From contig NZ_PUGF01000007.1 of assembly GCF_002976435.1 (NCBI RefSeq), forward strand, positions 146,619-210,618: DNA of 64,000 nucleotides, in the 5' to 3' direction. The notes under the pieces are model-generated. The model worked only from the letters and a program-made list of their open reading frames with translations. It was not told the DNA's origin and did no database searches. This DNA comes from Solimicrobium silvestre (GTDB lineage: Bacteria; Pseudomonadota; Gammaproteobacteria; Burkholderiales; Burkholderiaceae_D). The position numbers and the translations under genes are program-made. Shown piece by piece: positions 16,263 through 26,480 of the stretch. Position 1 is the first letter of the stretch. Each line of letters begins with the position of its first letter.

Positions 16263-17012
16263 TCATTTCAACTCGGTAAATTGATGACGGTAGGTGCGAC
16301 TTAGCGTAAGGCGCGTGCCGTCCTGCATGACCACAACAAGATCTCCACCAGTCCACGGATGTAGTTCCTGCACAAAATCAAGATTGACGATGCTCGAACG
16401 ATGAATCCGCTTGAAGCACAGCGGATCAAGTCGGGCGAGGATTCCCGACATGGTTTGCCGGATTAAATGGCTTGTTCCGTCCAACTGTATTCGCACATAA
16501 TTTTCTTCGGCGACTATCCATCGAATATGCTTGGTCTGCAACACCACCCAGCGTTCACCGCTTTTAACCAAAAAACGATCGGTCCTTGACCGTACCGTGT
16601 CCATGGTCTCCATCAATGATTTGAAACCGCCCTGATCGCGGCACAGTGCCTGAGGATGCTCCCGTACCCATTTCAAAGCCTGACTAAATCGTTCGCGGTC
16701 AAACGGTTTAAGCAGATAATCCATGGCATGGAACTCGAAAGCCCTGAGGGCATGCGCATCATATGCAGTTACAAACAGCGTTGGTGGCATGCGCTCAACG
16801 CCGATTGCTTCTATGACCCCAAAGCCATCAAGCTCCGGCATCTGAATATCCAGAAATACCAGATCCGGGTGGAGCGATTCGATCTGTGTCAGTGCCTCCA
16901 GCCCGTTGCCGGCTTCGCCCGCCACGTTAAAACCAGGTTCATCGGCAATCATTTGCCGGATGCGCTGGCGAGCCAGAGGTTCGTCGTCGACGATCAGTGC
17001 ATTAATTGTCAC
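16263..17012 (-). CDS. LytTR-family response regulator
   Basis: A 249-residue AlgR/LytR-type regulator. The receiver domain (1-120) has the acidic pair Asp9-Asp10, the phospho-acceptor Asp55 (LVFLDIQMPELDG) and the Lys of LLKPFD. The LytTR DNA-binding domain (about 145-247) shows RWIVAEENYVRIQLDG, FKRIHRSSIVNLDFV and a C-terminal LSRTYRHQF. It follows its sensor kinase gene after 92 bp on the same strand. Known relatives control extracellular matrix, competence or nutrient uptake. The targets here are unknown. Confidence 0.92.
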   Translation of the reverse strand: MTINALIVDDEPLARQRIRQMIADEPGFNVAGEAGNGLEALTQIESLHPDLVFLDIQMPELDGFGVIEAIGVERMPPTLFVTAYDAHALRAFEFHAMDYLLKPFDRERFSQALKWVREHPQALCRDQGGFKSLMETMDTVRSRTDRFLVKSGERWVVLQTKHIRWIVAEENYVRIQLDGTSHLIRQTMSGILARLDPLCFKRIHRSSIVNLDFVQELHPWTGGDLVVVMQDGTRLTLSRTYRHQFTELK

Positions 17013-17024
17013 GTTGATGTGCTC

Positions 17025-17050
17025 CGTCGTTGTGCTTCGTCGTTGTGCTT
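17025..17050. repeat. 13-bp tandem duplication
   Basis: CGTCGTTGTGCTT occurs twice in perfect tandem (17025-17037 and 17038-17050) in the gap between the kinase and regulator genes, within the regulator's leader. Confidence 0.7.
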
Positions 17051-17104
17051 CGTTACGTTGACAGTGTGGATATTGTCGGTTGCATCCGATTTAGCTGTGC
17101 TGAG

Positions 17105-18184
17105 TTAGCCAGGCTGTGTTCGCCACGGAATACGCACCGTCACTTGCGCACCTCCACCGGGGAGATTTGTCATATCGAATGCGTGGCGATTTTGGTACAT
17201 CAATTGCAACCGCGTAGCGGTATTTCGAGTGCCGATTCCACGTTTGGAATTGCCGTTAATACCGCACCCATTGTCAATGACATCCAAAATCAGCCATTCA
17301 TCGTCATGATGGGCACGTATCGTTATGGTGGCCGAACGTGCAAGGTTAGCCACTCCATGTTTAACAGCGTTTTCTACCAGCGGCTGCAACAGAAAGGCCG
17401 GCACCAGTGCGTCCATGCAATCGAATGGCACGTCTCTTTGTATAGTCAATCGATCCTGAAATCTGATCGCTTCAATACTTAAATAGGTATCTGTAAATGC
17501 CATTTCTTGGCGCAGACTGATTTCATTGGCTGATCCTGAATCAAGGGTCATGCGCAGCAAGTCCGCCAGGCGCGTCAACATTTTATCCGCAGCCTCCTGA
17601 TCACTGTGAATCAGAGCTGCAATGGAATTCAGCGTGTTGAACAGAAAATGCGGCTGGAGCTGCATTTGCAGCGCCCGATTTTGCGCGATAGCTAAACGGC
17701 TTTGAAGTTGCGCAGCCTCCAGTTCCTGTTTTCGGGAAAGCCCAAGAATGCGGGCTCCGTGATATGCGCCAAGGACGGCCCACATTAACAGCAGATTGAT
17801 ATGGAAATACATCGAAAAAAAACCGTAATAGTTACTTAACGGATCCGCCAGCACCTTTTGTTGCATTTCCGGCGGCGAAAACACGATGACCAACAGCCAG
17901 ACAAACCAAAGCGACACCATAGAAATGACAACGCTGCCTGTTAAATGAATGACCCAATTGCGACAATTAGTCCAATTCAGACGCGCCAGCGGCCAGCGTC
18001 GCGCCATTGCCAGCACCACCAGACCTGCGCATCCCCATATCAGGTTCTGCAACAGGTTCATCGGGATCAATACATCAAAGAAATGTTCCTTGGCGTGGCG
18101 CATAAAATCCATGGTCGCCATATAGACCGAGAACAGCGCCCAAATTCCCCAATAGAATAGCCAGAAACGCAGACGGGAATTCAT
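17105..18184 (-). CDS. LytS/AlgZ-type sensor histidine kinase
   Basis: A 359-residue membrane kinase. There are about four transmembrane helices within residues 5-140, then a short coiled linker. The His_kinase (Pfam PF06580) block is LQPHFLFNTLNSIAALIH with phospho-acceptor His179. The ATPase domain has an N-box (VENAVKHGVANLA) and the G-box DNGCGINGNSKRGIG. It should phosphorylate the LytTR regulator encoded downstream. No extracellular sensor domain is present, so the signal is probably sensed in or at the membrane. Confidence 0.92.
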   Translation of the reverse strand: MNSRLRFWLFYWGIWALFSVYMATMDFMRHAKEHFFDVLIPMNLLQNLIWGCAGLVVLAMARRWPLARLNWTNCRNWVIHLTGSVVISMVSLWFVWLLVIVFSPPEMQQKVLADPLSNYYGFFSMYFHINLLLMWAVLGAYHGARILGLSRKQELEAAQLQSRLAIAQNRALQMQLQPHFLFNTLNSIAALIHSDQEAADKMLTRLADLLRMTLDSGSANEISLRQEMAFTDTYLSIEAIRFQDRLTIQRDVPFDCMDALVPAFLLQPLVENAVKHGVANLARSATITIRAHHDDEWLILDVIDNGCGINGNSKRGIGTRNTATRLQLMYQNRHAFDMTNLPGGGAQVTVRIPWRTQPG

Positions 18185-18692
18185 AGCTTGCGCCTGAATA
18201 CGATAACAATATTGAAATCAAATTTACCCATGGCACGGACTATTCGTTTTGTTATTAACGGAGTTTTGCTGAATATTGTTAGTTTCCTGCAACGTCGAAA
18301 TCACTATATCAGAAAACTATTGGCCTTCAAGAACTCATGTGCCCAAGCGATACGCACTGGGACAAACCGTTAAAAAAAAGGCGTGAATGACAAAGCCAGT
18401 TCGACCGGCGCCTGTCTAGATGCCAAGTTAGCCTATTGTCCACGTTGATCAGGCAACTCAGATTAATAAACAATTTAACGCTATTCGATTTTGCTTTTAC
18501 CACCGCTTTTTTGCAGTTGATCATCGCAATTTGACGGCTCATCTCAAATCGATAGTGGACGATTTCAATTTTCTTTACGCTTCATCTACCGCCCCTCCAT
18601 ATCTGACTTTTGATTGCAAGCAACTCTGGAGAGTGGTTGGACCAATAATTCGTTGTCATCGGTCCTTTTGCCTGTCAATTTTTCTGGAGAAC

Positions 18693-19136
18693 ATGATGAA
18701 AAAATTAGTCTTGCTAGCGCTTGCCAGTGCAGCAACTTTTGTTTTGCCTGCTGTGGTCATGGCGCAAGAAGTGAAACCGCCGGAAGTCAATATTTCTGGC
18801 GTTCATCTAAACCACGAGGAGAACCAGATTGTCCAATACATGAGCGATGACGAATTCTATAAGTTCAAACAGACTTATGAACTGTCAAACGGCAATACAC
18901 TTTCGCTATTCAGCCGGTTCAACAACAAATACGCAAAACTCGGAGACGGTACCTGGCACCGCATCGTCGCTACCGGCCCTAATTCGTTTGTGTCAAAAGA
19001 CCATCAGTTGAAGATGGAAATCAATCTCCAGAATGACGATAAGGTCAGCGGTTATTTATTGATGCCTGCCGCATCTCCAGCGGTTGCGGGTAACGATGTA
19101 ACCAGTGTCGCCTACGTGAAGGTAGTATTTCGCTGA
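18693..19136 (+). CDS. Exported hypothetical protein
   Basis: A 147-residue protein starting with tandem ATGs (MMKK). CTGGAGA lies 3-6 bases upstream, which favours this start over any longer reading. Residues 1-25 are a clear signal peptide ending MAQ. The mature part (EVNISGVHLNHEEN..YELSNGNTLSLFSR..KYAKLGDGTWHRI) looks beta-rich, and no known domain is recognised. It stands alone. The preceding 18185-18692 shows nothing recognisable. Confidence 0.7.
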   Translation: MMKKLVLLALASAATFVLPAVVMAQEVKPPEVNISGVHLNHEENQIVQYMSDDEFYKFKQTYELSNGNTLSLFSRFNNKYAKLGDGTWHRIVATGPNSFVSKDHQLKMEINLQNDDKVSGYLLMPAASPAVAGNDVTSVAYVKVVFR

Positions 19137-19405
19137 ATGTGCCGCATCAAACCGATGTGGAAGAAAGGTGGGTAGGGCACTATCCACCTTGTTTTTATAA
19201 GGCGTTACCTGGATTTCGACAATTTTTGAACAAGAGGTAGGTTGAATATTTTGCTGTTTACGGATCGTTTGAGAGAGCATTCGATATTGAATAGCCTTCA
19301 CAGATTTTAGCAGTTGCTTAATTGATCCTGAATATCTTGAGCAAGACCTTATAAATCCACCACGTTGCGTCCTCAGACAACTGAGCGTTTTCCGTGTTAA
19401 CTTCC

Positions 19406-19431
19406 GGACTCCCGTCTGCGCGAGAGTGATG
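19406..19431. repeat. dRS3-like dispersed palindromic repeat, copy 1
   Basis: GGACTCCCGTCTGCGCGAGAG followed by TGATG is a GGACTCCCG..CGGGAGTGA-type extragenic palindrome. The copy at 46867-46893 shares it and continues into a similar tail ending AATTAATCA. It lies between convergent genes, and 19137-19487 holds no gene. Confidence 0.6.
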
Positions 19432-19487
19432 ATTACTGAGGAGTGCAATTAATCAGGTAATTGATTCAAATACCGATTGAACTTGCT

Positions 19488-20645
19488 TCAAGCAATTATC
19501 GGGCGCAGCCCAGTCAAAAAATACTCCAGCAACTCACGCACCGGTCGGATCGCGTTACCGAAAGGCAGGCTTTCCGATCCGCGAAAAAACAATCCTCGCT
19601 TGACGTCACCGTTAAGGGCAAACGCAAGTTGCGTATCAATGCAAAACTGGCCCGCCTTGCCAATGCCGTCGCGCAGACCACATTGTTGCAAGCAGTCAAA
19701 GCCGACGGTGCATTGTTTTACACCCGCCTTCTTTTGCAACTTAGCTTCTTTCTCCAAATACCGGGCAAGCCATGGAGTGCGAACCGCACGCGCCGGCAAA
19801 CCGGCAACGCTCATGAAAGTTACGATATCTTCTGGGCGTGCCTCGGCCAACACCGTCTTGAAGTTGGGATGCGCATCGCCTTCCTGTGTTACCGCAAATG
19901 GCGTCCCTAATTGAATCGCGCTGGCGCCCAGCGCCATTAACTCGCCCATTTGTTCATGACTCGTGATTCCGCCAGCAACAATTAAAGGTATCTTCTCTCG
20001 CTCAAGACCTAGTTCCTTGAGTAATTCAAAAGTCGACTCCAGTACTGCCTTAAAAGCAAAACGTGGATCACTCACATCTTCTAGCCGTGCCGCCCCAAGA
20101 TGACCGGCAGCATAACGTGGGCTTTCAATCACAATGGCGTCTGGCAAACGATTTTTGCGCATCCATTTTTTCAACACCAGCGAGATCCCGCGCGCATCCG
20201 ACAAGATTGGGATCAATGCGACATCGGGATAATTTGCCGTCAACTCCGGTAAATCGAGCGGCAATCCGGCTCCCACTACTACGGCATCAGCCCCGCTCTC
20301 GCATGATTGACGGACATAGGCGGCATAATCTGCAACGGCACGCATGACGTTCACGGCGATCATCCCGTGCCCGTTAGCCAATGTCTTCGCTGCGCGTATC
20401 TCCCGATCAAGTGCAGTCAAATTCACCGCATTGATCAACGCCTTATCGCGAGAGCGCTCCGTTTGCGCCATCAGATCAGGATGATGACGACGCAAATCGA
20501 CGCTGGAGATGGTGCCGACCGCGCCCAGGCGAGCGACACTGCCGGCAAGTCGATGCGCAGAGACACCGATCCCCATTCCACCCTGGACGATCGGCAATAC
20601 TATTTTTTCTTTTATTTTCAAAAGTCGAAATGCAGTTTTTAACAA
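19488..20645 (-). CDS. Nitronate monooxygenase (2-nitropropane dioxygenase family)
   Basis: A 385-residue FMN-dependent TIM-barrel enzyme. The N-terminus has LPIVQGGMGIGVS. Central FMN-phosphate-binding segments are LIVAGGITSHEQMGELMALG and GASAIQLGTPF. A C-terminal Cys segment (KQCTVGFDCLQQCGLRDG) is characteristic of one subgroup. The family oxidises nitronates to carbonyl compounds and nitrite. Both plausible starts are TTG. The one at 20645 has GGAG six bases upstream and is chosen over 20663. The gene is convergent to the exported protein. Confidence 0.85.
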   Translation of the reverse strand: MLKTAFRLLKIKEKIVLPIVQGGMGIGVSAHRLAGSVARLGAVGTISSVDLRRHHPDLMAQTERSRDKALINAVNLTALDREIRAAKTLANGHGMIAVNVMRAVADYAAYVRQSCESGADAVVVGAGLPLDLPELTANYPDVALIPILSDARGISLVLKKWMRKNRLPDAIVIESPRYAAGHLGAARLEDVSDPRFAFKAVLESTFELLKELGLEREKIPLIVAGGITSHEQMGELMALGASAIQLGTPFAVTQEGDAHPNFKTVLAEARPEDIVTFMSVAGLPARAVRTPWLARYLEKEAKLQKKAGVKQCTVGFDCLQQCGLRDGIGKAGQFCIDTQLAFALNGDVKRGLFFRGSESLPFGNAIRPVRELLEYFLTGLRPIIA

Positions 20646-20741
20646 AATTATCTCCCTGTTCAATTCTGGCTAATTCTTAGTCACCAAATACATTGTTGGT
20701 TCAAGCGAAGCGCAGCAAGTCCTGCACTTCATCCCATTGAG

Positions 20742-21662
20742 TCATTTTGCTGTGGATGGAATAACCCGCATCAACTCCAGCGCTTCGTCAACGGCTGCGG
20801 CAATCGGCTGACAAAGATTAATTTGGTTTGTGGCGTGTGCAATCGTGTTGCAACTGACAATACGGTCAACCCCGCATGCTTGCAGGGCAGCGAAAGCATT
20901 GCCAGCAAATAACGGATACACAGCAATGCACACCGGTGGCGCCATACCGGCGAGCTCAATTTGAAGCGTCGCGGCGATCATGGTGCGGGCGGTTGAAACA
21001 ATATCGTCAATTAATACCGGTGTCATACCAACCCAAAACGACGCATCGGGAATAGATACTTCGACATTGCTATCACTACTGTGACGAGTTTTGTTTAAAA
21101 CCACATAGGGACAGTCCGCCGCTTCTGCAATCTCGGCAATCCATTGTTCACTTTCGGCGTCCGGACCGAAGATAACCGGACGAATCACATTGCCGATGAT
21201 CCATTTAGCTATTTCAGGTGCTGCAAATGCCACCTTTGTCGGCACCGTATAGAGTTCGGACAATTGGTGATAGCGATGCAAATGCGGATCAACGGTAACC
21301 AGCCGGTCGCAGCAGCTCGAAATCAACCGGGCGAAATGCCGCGCAGTCTCGCCCTCACCTTCCTTAAAACGCGCATCCTGCCGCATATAAGGAAGATAAG
21401 GAATGACGATGCCAACGCTACGCGCTCCTAACTCACGCGCAACGCATGCCGCAAGATATAAGGGCATGATTTTCGATTCGGGACGGTCGAGCAACTGTGC
21501 AAAAATCACGTCGCGCCCGACCACTGGCGTGACAAATCGGGGACAACACTCTTGATCTGGAAAATGATGTATCTGCAAATCACCAATATCGCAGAAAAGG
21601 AACGGGTGCAATTGCGCACCAAATTCCTCACTTCCCGGTAGCGTAAAAAGAAGCGGCCTCAT
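20742..21662 (-). CDS. Ribose-phosphate pyrophosphokinase homologue
   Basis: A 306-residue PRPP synthetase-like protein. It contains the N-terminal pribosyltran fold with HHFPDQE, IPYLPYMRQDARFKEGE (the catalytic flexible loop region), VTVDPHLH (metal/substrate site) and the PRPP-binding loop VLIDDIVSTARTM. It would transfer pyrophosphate from ATP to ribose-5-phosphate. It lacks the long C-terminal regulatory features of the housekeeping Prs and is shorter and divergent, so it is likely a second, special-purpose copy. 97 bp separates it from the nitronate monooxygenase gene on the same strand. Confidence 0.82.
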   Translation of the reverse strand: MRPLLFTLPGSEEFGAQLHPFLFCDIGDLQIHHFPDQECCPRFVTPVVGRDVIFAQLLDRPESKIMPLYLAACVARELGARSVGIVIPYLPYMRQDARFKEGEGETARHFARLISSCCDRLVTVDPHLHRYHQLSELYTVPTKVAFAAPEIAKWIIGNVIRPVIFGPDAESEQWIAEIAEAADCPYVVLNKTRHSSDSNVEVSIPDASFWVGMTPVLIDDIVSTARTMIAATLQIELAGMAPPVCIAVYPLFAGNAFAALQACGVDRIVSCNTIAHATNQINLCQPIAAAVDEALELMRVIPSTAK

Positions 21663-21919
21663 CCTACTTCCTGACGTAATAAGTGGGATCTATAGCGATT
21701 CATTTCCCAAACTCTGTATGGATCATTCATATATCTGGTGAGGCAGGCAAATTCAATACTGTACTTTGATCGCATTGCACTGGCGCTGACTTGCGATGGA
21801 TCAAAATTTGCATGTTTTATGAAGAATCCCAGAATTGGAAAGGTAATTTGAGCGCTATATCGGCATGCTTACGTGCAAGTCAGGAATCGCCTCACGACGA
21901 TTCCGAGCACGCGAAGAAG

Positions 21920-23491
21920 TTACTTGAAGGCCTTAACAAGTACATCCAATTGGGTTTGCAATGATTTGTCATGCCGCATTATCGGTCGCACTTTACGATC
22001 GATTTCGAGCAACTGATAAACCGCCATTTGTGCCGCCCGCACCGAATATTCAACAGTAAAGACAACGTCATCGGCAATCTCAACAAACTGACTGACGAAA
22101 GCAAGATTTTTCGATGCCGGTGGAACCGGCAAAGGGCGATCTGAAAGAAGACGCGGCATGAACATACTGGTTATGTAAGGCATTCTGCAGGGTATGCAAT
22201 TTGCTGATTCAACCGTAGCAAGATCGAATCGCAGATGACCGCATAGTTCTTTTAATATCTCTTCGCCGTTACACTCTGACATCGGCTTGGCAACGTAATT
22301 GCCCACCCGGTCTGGAAACAAGGCATAACCCCAAAATACCTGAACATCAACGGGCTGATTTGCAAAATGCGGTTGATTAGCCAAGACAGTTGACATAAAC
22401 CAATTTGAGTCTTTAAATGTCACCAAGCCACCGGTTCCTGGTTCATTGCCACTAAATTGAATCATCTTGTTAAAAAACGCCGGATTCTTCAAAGTGACGG
22501 TAAACGACTCCCAAACCGATTCGGCTATGCTGCTGTTAAATGCGCTTGGATTCCCGAAATCCGATCTACTTTTTGCCAGTTTCTCCCACAACGCCCAACT
22601 AGTACTATCGGCTTTAGTCAATTTCGCTGGCGCGTGCTGCATGGAACCAAGACTTGACGCATCGGTCATTGTGCCATTTTGAAAAAAGACCAGATCCTCG
22701 TCATTCACTTGAATCTGCTCTTGCTGACCATTTCTTAGACAATGGATCGCCGTCACCACAAACTGGTCGTCTTCTATTTTGTGATCGAGATCGGTCACCG
22801 TGCAACCCGTGACGAAACACACTCCGTGCTCTTCCAGCCAATGTTTCAACGGTAAAACCAGAGAGTCATATTGGTTGTAGATGGTGCGTTTGACGCCGCC
22901 CAGCGTCTCAATCCGAGAGAACTCCAACATGAAGCGATGTAAATAACGCTTAAACTCAACTGCGCTGTGCCAAGGCTGAAACGCAAAGGTCGTGGCCCAC
23001 ATGGCCCAAAATTCGGTGTTGAAAAATTCAGGTGAAAGCCAATCTGTAATGCAACTGGCACCCAAGGTATCTTCATCGGTATTGGCCAGTTTCAATAGCT
23101 CCACACGATCCTGCATGGAAAACCCCATTGAACTGACCGGAACCTTCGCACGTCGACTGTCGACCAGTCGAGCCTTGGAGTTGGCTATGTGCTTCTCGTT
23201 AAAATCAACAGTTTCATCGAACACTGTTTTGTCTTTAAAGTTCAGCGACGGAATTGACTTGTATAAATCCCACGTGCATTCGTAATTATCGGTTGTGAAC
23301 ATACGACCGCCACGCAAAGAGTATCCCTGTTCGGGATTTCCGGCTCCATCCAGGCTACCACCCATGACAAGAGCTGCTTCCAAGATATGAATTTGTTCGC
23401 CCGCTACGTTTCCATCTCGAATCATGAATGCAGCGGTAGCAAGGGAGCCGATCCCCCCACCTAGTAAATAGGCTTTTGAAATTTTTTTCAT
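21920..23491 (-). CDS. ohyA: Oleate hydratase (MCRA family)
   Basis: A 523-residue FAD-dependent fatty-acid hydratase. The dinucleotide-binding motif is YLLGGGIGSLATAAFMIRDG at the N-terminus. The conserved SLRGGRMFTTDNYECTWDLY and FQPWHSAVEFKRYLHRFM follow. It adds water to the cis-9 double bond of oleate to give 10-hydroxystearate, which detoxifies unsaturated fatty acids. It is at the short end of the family (often 550-650 residues). The N-terminal helical extension of longer forms is missing. It stands alone on the minus strand. Confidence 0.9.
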   Translation of the reverse strand: MKKISKAYLLGGGIGSLATAAFMIRDGNVAGEQIHILEAALVMGGSLDGAGNPEQGYSLRGGRMFTTDNYECTWDLYKSIPSLNFKDKTVFDETVDFNEKHIANSKARLVDSRRAKVPVSSMGFSMQDRVELLKLANTDEDTLGASCITDWLSPEFFNTEFWAMWATTFAFQPWHSAVEFKRYLHRFMLEFSRIETLGGVKRTIYNQYDSLVLPLKHWLEEHGVCFVTGCTVTDLDHKIEDDQFVVTAIHCLRNGQQEQIQVNDEDLVFFQNGTMTDASSLGSMQHAPAKLTKADSTSWALWEKLAKSRSDFGNPSAFNSSIAESVWESFTVTLKNPAFFNKMIQFSGNEPGTGGLVTFKDSNWFMSTVLANQPHFANQPVDVQVFWGYALFPDRVGNYVAKPMSECNGEEILKELCGHLRFDLATVESANCIPCRMPYITSMFMPRLLSDRPLPVPPASKNLAFVSQFVEIADDVVFTVEYSVRAAQMAVYQLLEIDRKVRPIMRHDKSLQTQLDVLVKAFK

Positions 23492-23741
23492 TGCTCGAAC
23501 TTTAAAAAATTATTTAAAAAATAAATAGTCAACCAGACAGGTGGATTTATGCGGAAACCTGCGACAGTTTCACGTAACCATGTCGTTCATCTTGCCCGCT
23601 CGGGCAGTAATGAAGGTTCGCACAATTTTTCTAAAGTTAAATTGACCTACATCAATTTACCGCTGACAAATGACCATTTTCGGTTCGGAATAATCGATAA
23701 AGCACCGGGTCATCAGGGAGATGGGTGTCAAACACCTGGCA

Positions 23742-25838
23742 CTACATTTTTTGCTCTGTTGCGGGGCCAGCAATCCGCTGAAGGACGACCGTGCCATTTT
23801 CTACTGCGCCTTGCAAATCGCCTTCAATTAACGCGTTAATTTGCTCTTTACTACCTTTGACGCTTGTAACGCCGATTGCCTGATTACGTCCGTTGGTTTT
23901 TGCCATATATAAAGCCACATCAACCAGTTGCATCGCTTTTTCCCAACTCAGCGCCGTTTCGCCAATACCGGGCAGCGGCATTAAGATGTAACCGGCTGAA
24001 ATCGTGACGGGTACAATGGCGTCGTCAACGTCATTCTGTTTAACCGGAGTACCTCCAACCACGGCAAGTTCGCGCTGAATAATCTGCGAGACTTTTTCCG
24101 CCGGAACCCGGTATAAATAGATCAAAAATTCTTCACCGCCCCAGCGCATCAACATATCTTTTTCTCGCAGTATGTTTTGCAATCTTTTACTCAGTTCGAT
24201 GAGCACCACATCCCCGATGGGATGCCCATAGGTGTCGTTAACATATTTAAAATGGTCTATATCTAGCAAAACCAAGACATCATGCAAGCCATTCATATCG
24301 GCAACGCGGCGTTCGGTTTTTTGATCGAAGGATTCCATGACATTTTGAAAAGCGCGCCGATTGAGCAAGCCAGTCAGCGGGTCACGGGTTGATTGATATT
24401 TGAGTTTAAGGTTAGCAGCGCGTAATCGCTGGTTGCTTCTGCGAACTTTTCTGTACAGTAAAAAAAGCCCGATGGCAGTTGCGGCGATGCCAATAATCGT
24501 CAAAATAGAAATAATTCTTTGCAGGTTTTTATTTTCAATCTCAACATGCTGCAGAGTGTTTTTTTGTTCTAATTTTTCGATTTCTTTTTGACGCTGGGTG
24601 AGGTCGTAATGCACCTTCATTTCTATAATCGTCCTGTCCCGTGCTGCTTGAAATAACCCGCTGGTTATCTGATCTTTTTCCCGCAAAATCTTCAGCGAAT
24701 CTTGGTAAAGACCGACCTTTTCATAGGCTTTTGACAGATCGCTCAACATGCCTTCCAATACCGGCTTAGCGTTAGTTTTGCGGACAAAATCAACGCCGAG
24801 CTTAGCTTCAGCCACTCCCTTTGCCACCTGCCCCATGTACATACGACAAACACCAAGATTTAAGTGCGCAATACCTTCGGTGATCGTTATGCCGTCTTTA
24901 TGCGCGATATCCATCGATTGCTGGGAATATTGCACGCAAGCGGAGTAATTACCCTGATTCAATGAAGCATCAGCTAAATTACCCAGGCTTTTCGCTTCAG
25001 CAGCACGGTTATCTACTTTGCGTGCGATAAACAAACTTTCCTGATAGGCTGCAATTGCCGATGTCCACTGCTCCAGATCGGCGTAAGCATAACCGTTATT
25101 GTTAGCGATACTCGCCACTAGCGCCGGTGCATCAAGACGCTGCGCTAAGACCCTGGCTTTAGCTAAATAGCTCAACGCCATGTCATCATCTTTGAGTGAA
25201 AGATACAGTCTGCCTACGCTGTTTAAGGTTTTAGCGCGGAGCAAATCAGATTGCCAGCTATTTTCCTTTATCGAATCCAGCGCATTGAGCGCACTTAACT
25301 GATGCTGCAATGCGGTCTGAAAATTGCCAATTAAAGAATAAAGTTCCCCGGCTCTGCTTTCAACTTGATTGATCAATAAATTATCGTCACTCAACTTGAC
25401 GCTAACAAAGGTTTGTTCGATCACTGCCAAGCCTTCACCATATTTACCCTCATCTTGCAATATTTTGGCTTGAAAATTCATTGCCATGATATTCGCGACT
25501 GGGTCGTCGAATTGATTGCCGATTTTCATCAAGCCAGCGATTAACGCCTTCGCCTGCTCTTTATTACCGGTGTCGATATAGAGCGGTATCTGCACCAATA
25601 ATAGATTGCGGCGATCCGTCTGGATTGCATCGATTGGCAGCTGCTGTTGCAAGGTTTGAAGTTGTTTAATTGCTTGCTCTGGTTGAGATTCGCCTAATTT
25701 TTGAAGTCGGGTAATCTCTGTTTGTGTTGGGGTTGGCTTAGCGTAGGCGAGCACACTCAGCATGGCGCTGCAGCAGAATACAATGGTGAGCATCCAATGT
25801 GGTAACAAATTGCGGATGTGAATGGCGATTATTAACAT
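23742..25838 (-). CDS. TPR-domain diguanylate cyclase
   Basis: A 698-residue membrane protein with a signal or anchor segment (about 16-33) and a periplasmic array of TPR repeats (about 40-400). A coiled region (QRQKEIEKLEQKN) is followed by a transmembrane helix (ISILTIIGIAATAIGLFLLY, about 443-462). The GGDEF domain contains STRDPLTGLLNRRAF and the active-site RWGGEEF. It should make cyclic-di-GMP in response to an extracytoplasmic signal bound by the TPRs. Cyclic-di-GMP could govern the EPS locus in this window, but that link is inference. Confidence 0.9.
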   Translation of the reverse strand: MLIIAIHIRNLLPHWMLTIVFCCSAMLSVLAYAKPTPTQTEITRLQKLGESQPEQAIKQLQTLQQQLPIDAIQTDRRNLLLVQIPLYIDTGNKEQAKALIAGLMKIGNQFDDPVANIMAMNFQAKILQDEGKYGEGLAVIEQTFVSVKLSDDNLLINQVESRAGELYSLIGNFQTALQHQLSALNALDSIKENSWQSDLLRAKTLNSVGRLYLSLKDDDMALSYLAKARVLAQRLDAPALVASIANNNGYAYADLEQWTSAIAAYQESLFIARKVDNRAAEAKSLGNLADASLNQGNYSACVQYSQQSMDIAHKDGITITEGIAHLNLGVCRMYMGQVAKGVAEAKLGVDFVRKTNAKPVLEGMLSDLSKAYEKVGLYQDSLKILREKDQITSGLFQAARDRTIIEMKVHYDLTQRQKEIEKLEQKNTLQHVEIENKNLQRIISILTIIGIAATAIGLFLLYRKVRRSNQRLRAANLKLKYQSTRDPLTGLLNRRAFQNVMESFDQKTERRVADMNGLHDVLVLLDIDHFKYVNDTYGHPIGDVVLIELSKRLQNILREKDMLMRWGGEEFLIYLYRVPAEKVSQIIQRELAVVGGTPVKQNDVDDAIVPVTISAGYILMPLPGIGETALSWEKAMQLVDVALYMAKTNGRNQAIGVTSVKGSKEQINALIEGDLQGAVENGTVVLQRIAGPATEQKM

Positions 25839-26334
25839 TCTCCTAAGAGCTCATGAGCTAACTAACGGTTTGTATCAGTTGTATAGGTAGGATAGGTAAA
25901 ATAATATGAAACAACAACTCAACTTCGCTGCGCGGTCGACCATCTATGAATAAAAATCACTTCCTTTCATGCAAAAACAGCATGAAAAATCAAAGCGCAA
26001 TATACCTGCTATGAAGTCCATCTGATGGCCGGTAGTTAGCTTAGATAAATATTCCAACTTGAAAGACGTTTTAATTTAAAAAATTAATTTCTTAAAGAGT
26101 TTGTTCACTACTTTATTTTATTTCTTGAAATCAACTTCTATATTGTTCTTATTGATTTCCACCTATTTACCCTTGTCACAATCAAGACTGCATTTCACAG
26201 CAACAACATTTTTCCACATCCAATCTTCCCACTCAGTTCGTTACCGAACACAAAAAGATTACTTAATAAATAGAATGGGGAAGTAAAAATACCCCCCCAC
26301 TCGCGAATAAATACCTGCGTCCATCGATAAAAAT

Positions 26335-26367
26335 AGTTTCTGATATGTACGCTTCCGTACAGAAACT
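26335..26367. other. Hairpin in the long leader region of the ice-binding gene
   Basis: TGTACG and CGTACA pair around CTTC, and AGTTTC/GAAACT extends the stem with a five-base bulge. It lies 114 bp before the lipoprotein gene in the 642-bp gap 25839-26480. The gap is AT-rich and otherwise shows no gene. The hairpin could be a leader structure or the end of a short transcript. Confidence 0.35.
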
Positions 26368-26480
26368 TTAACGTCAAATACCAATACTCAGCACAAGTGC
26401 GATTACGGACAGTGGCAACGCACGCACCGATCTGGGCTGGCCAATGACAACGATGAATTCAACATATTTAGAGGCATAAA

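Noticed and set aside
16129..16356. Short minus-strand frame over the end of the LytTR gene
   Set aside because: It overlaps the well-conserved LytTR domain in another frame.
23549..23839. Plus-strand frame of 96 codons opposite the end of the diguanylate cyclase
   Set aside because: It overlaps the conserved 3' end of the cyclase gene, has no Shine-Dalgarno and shows no family features.
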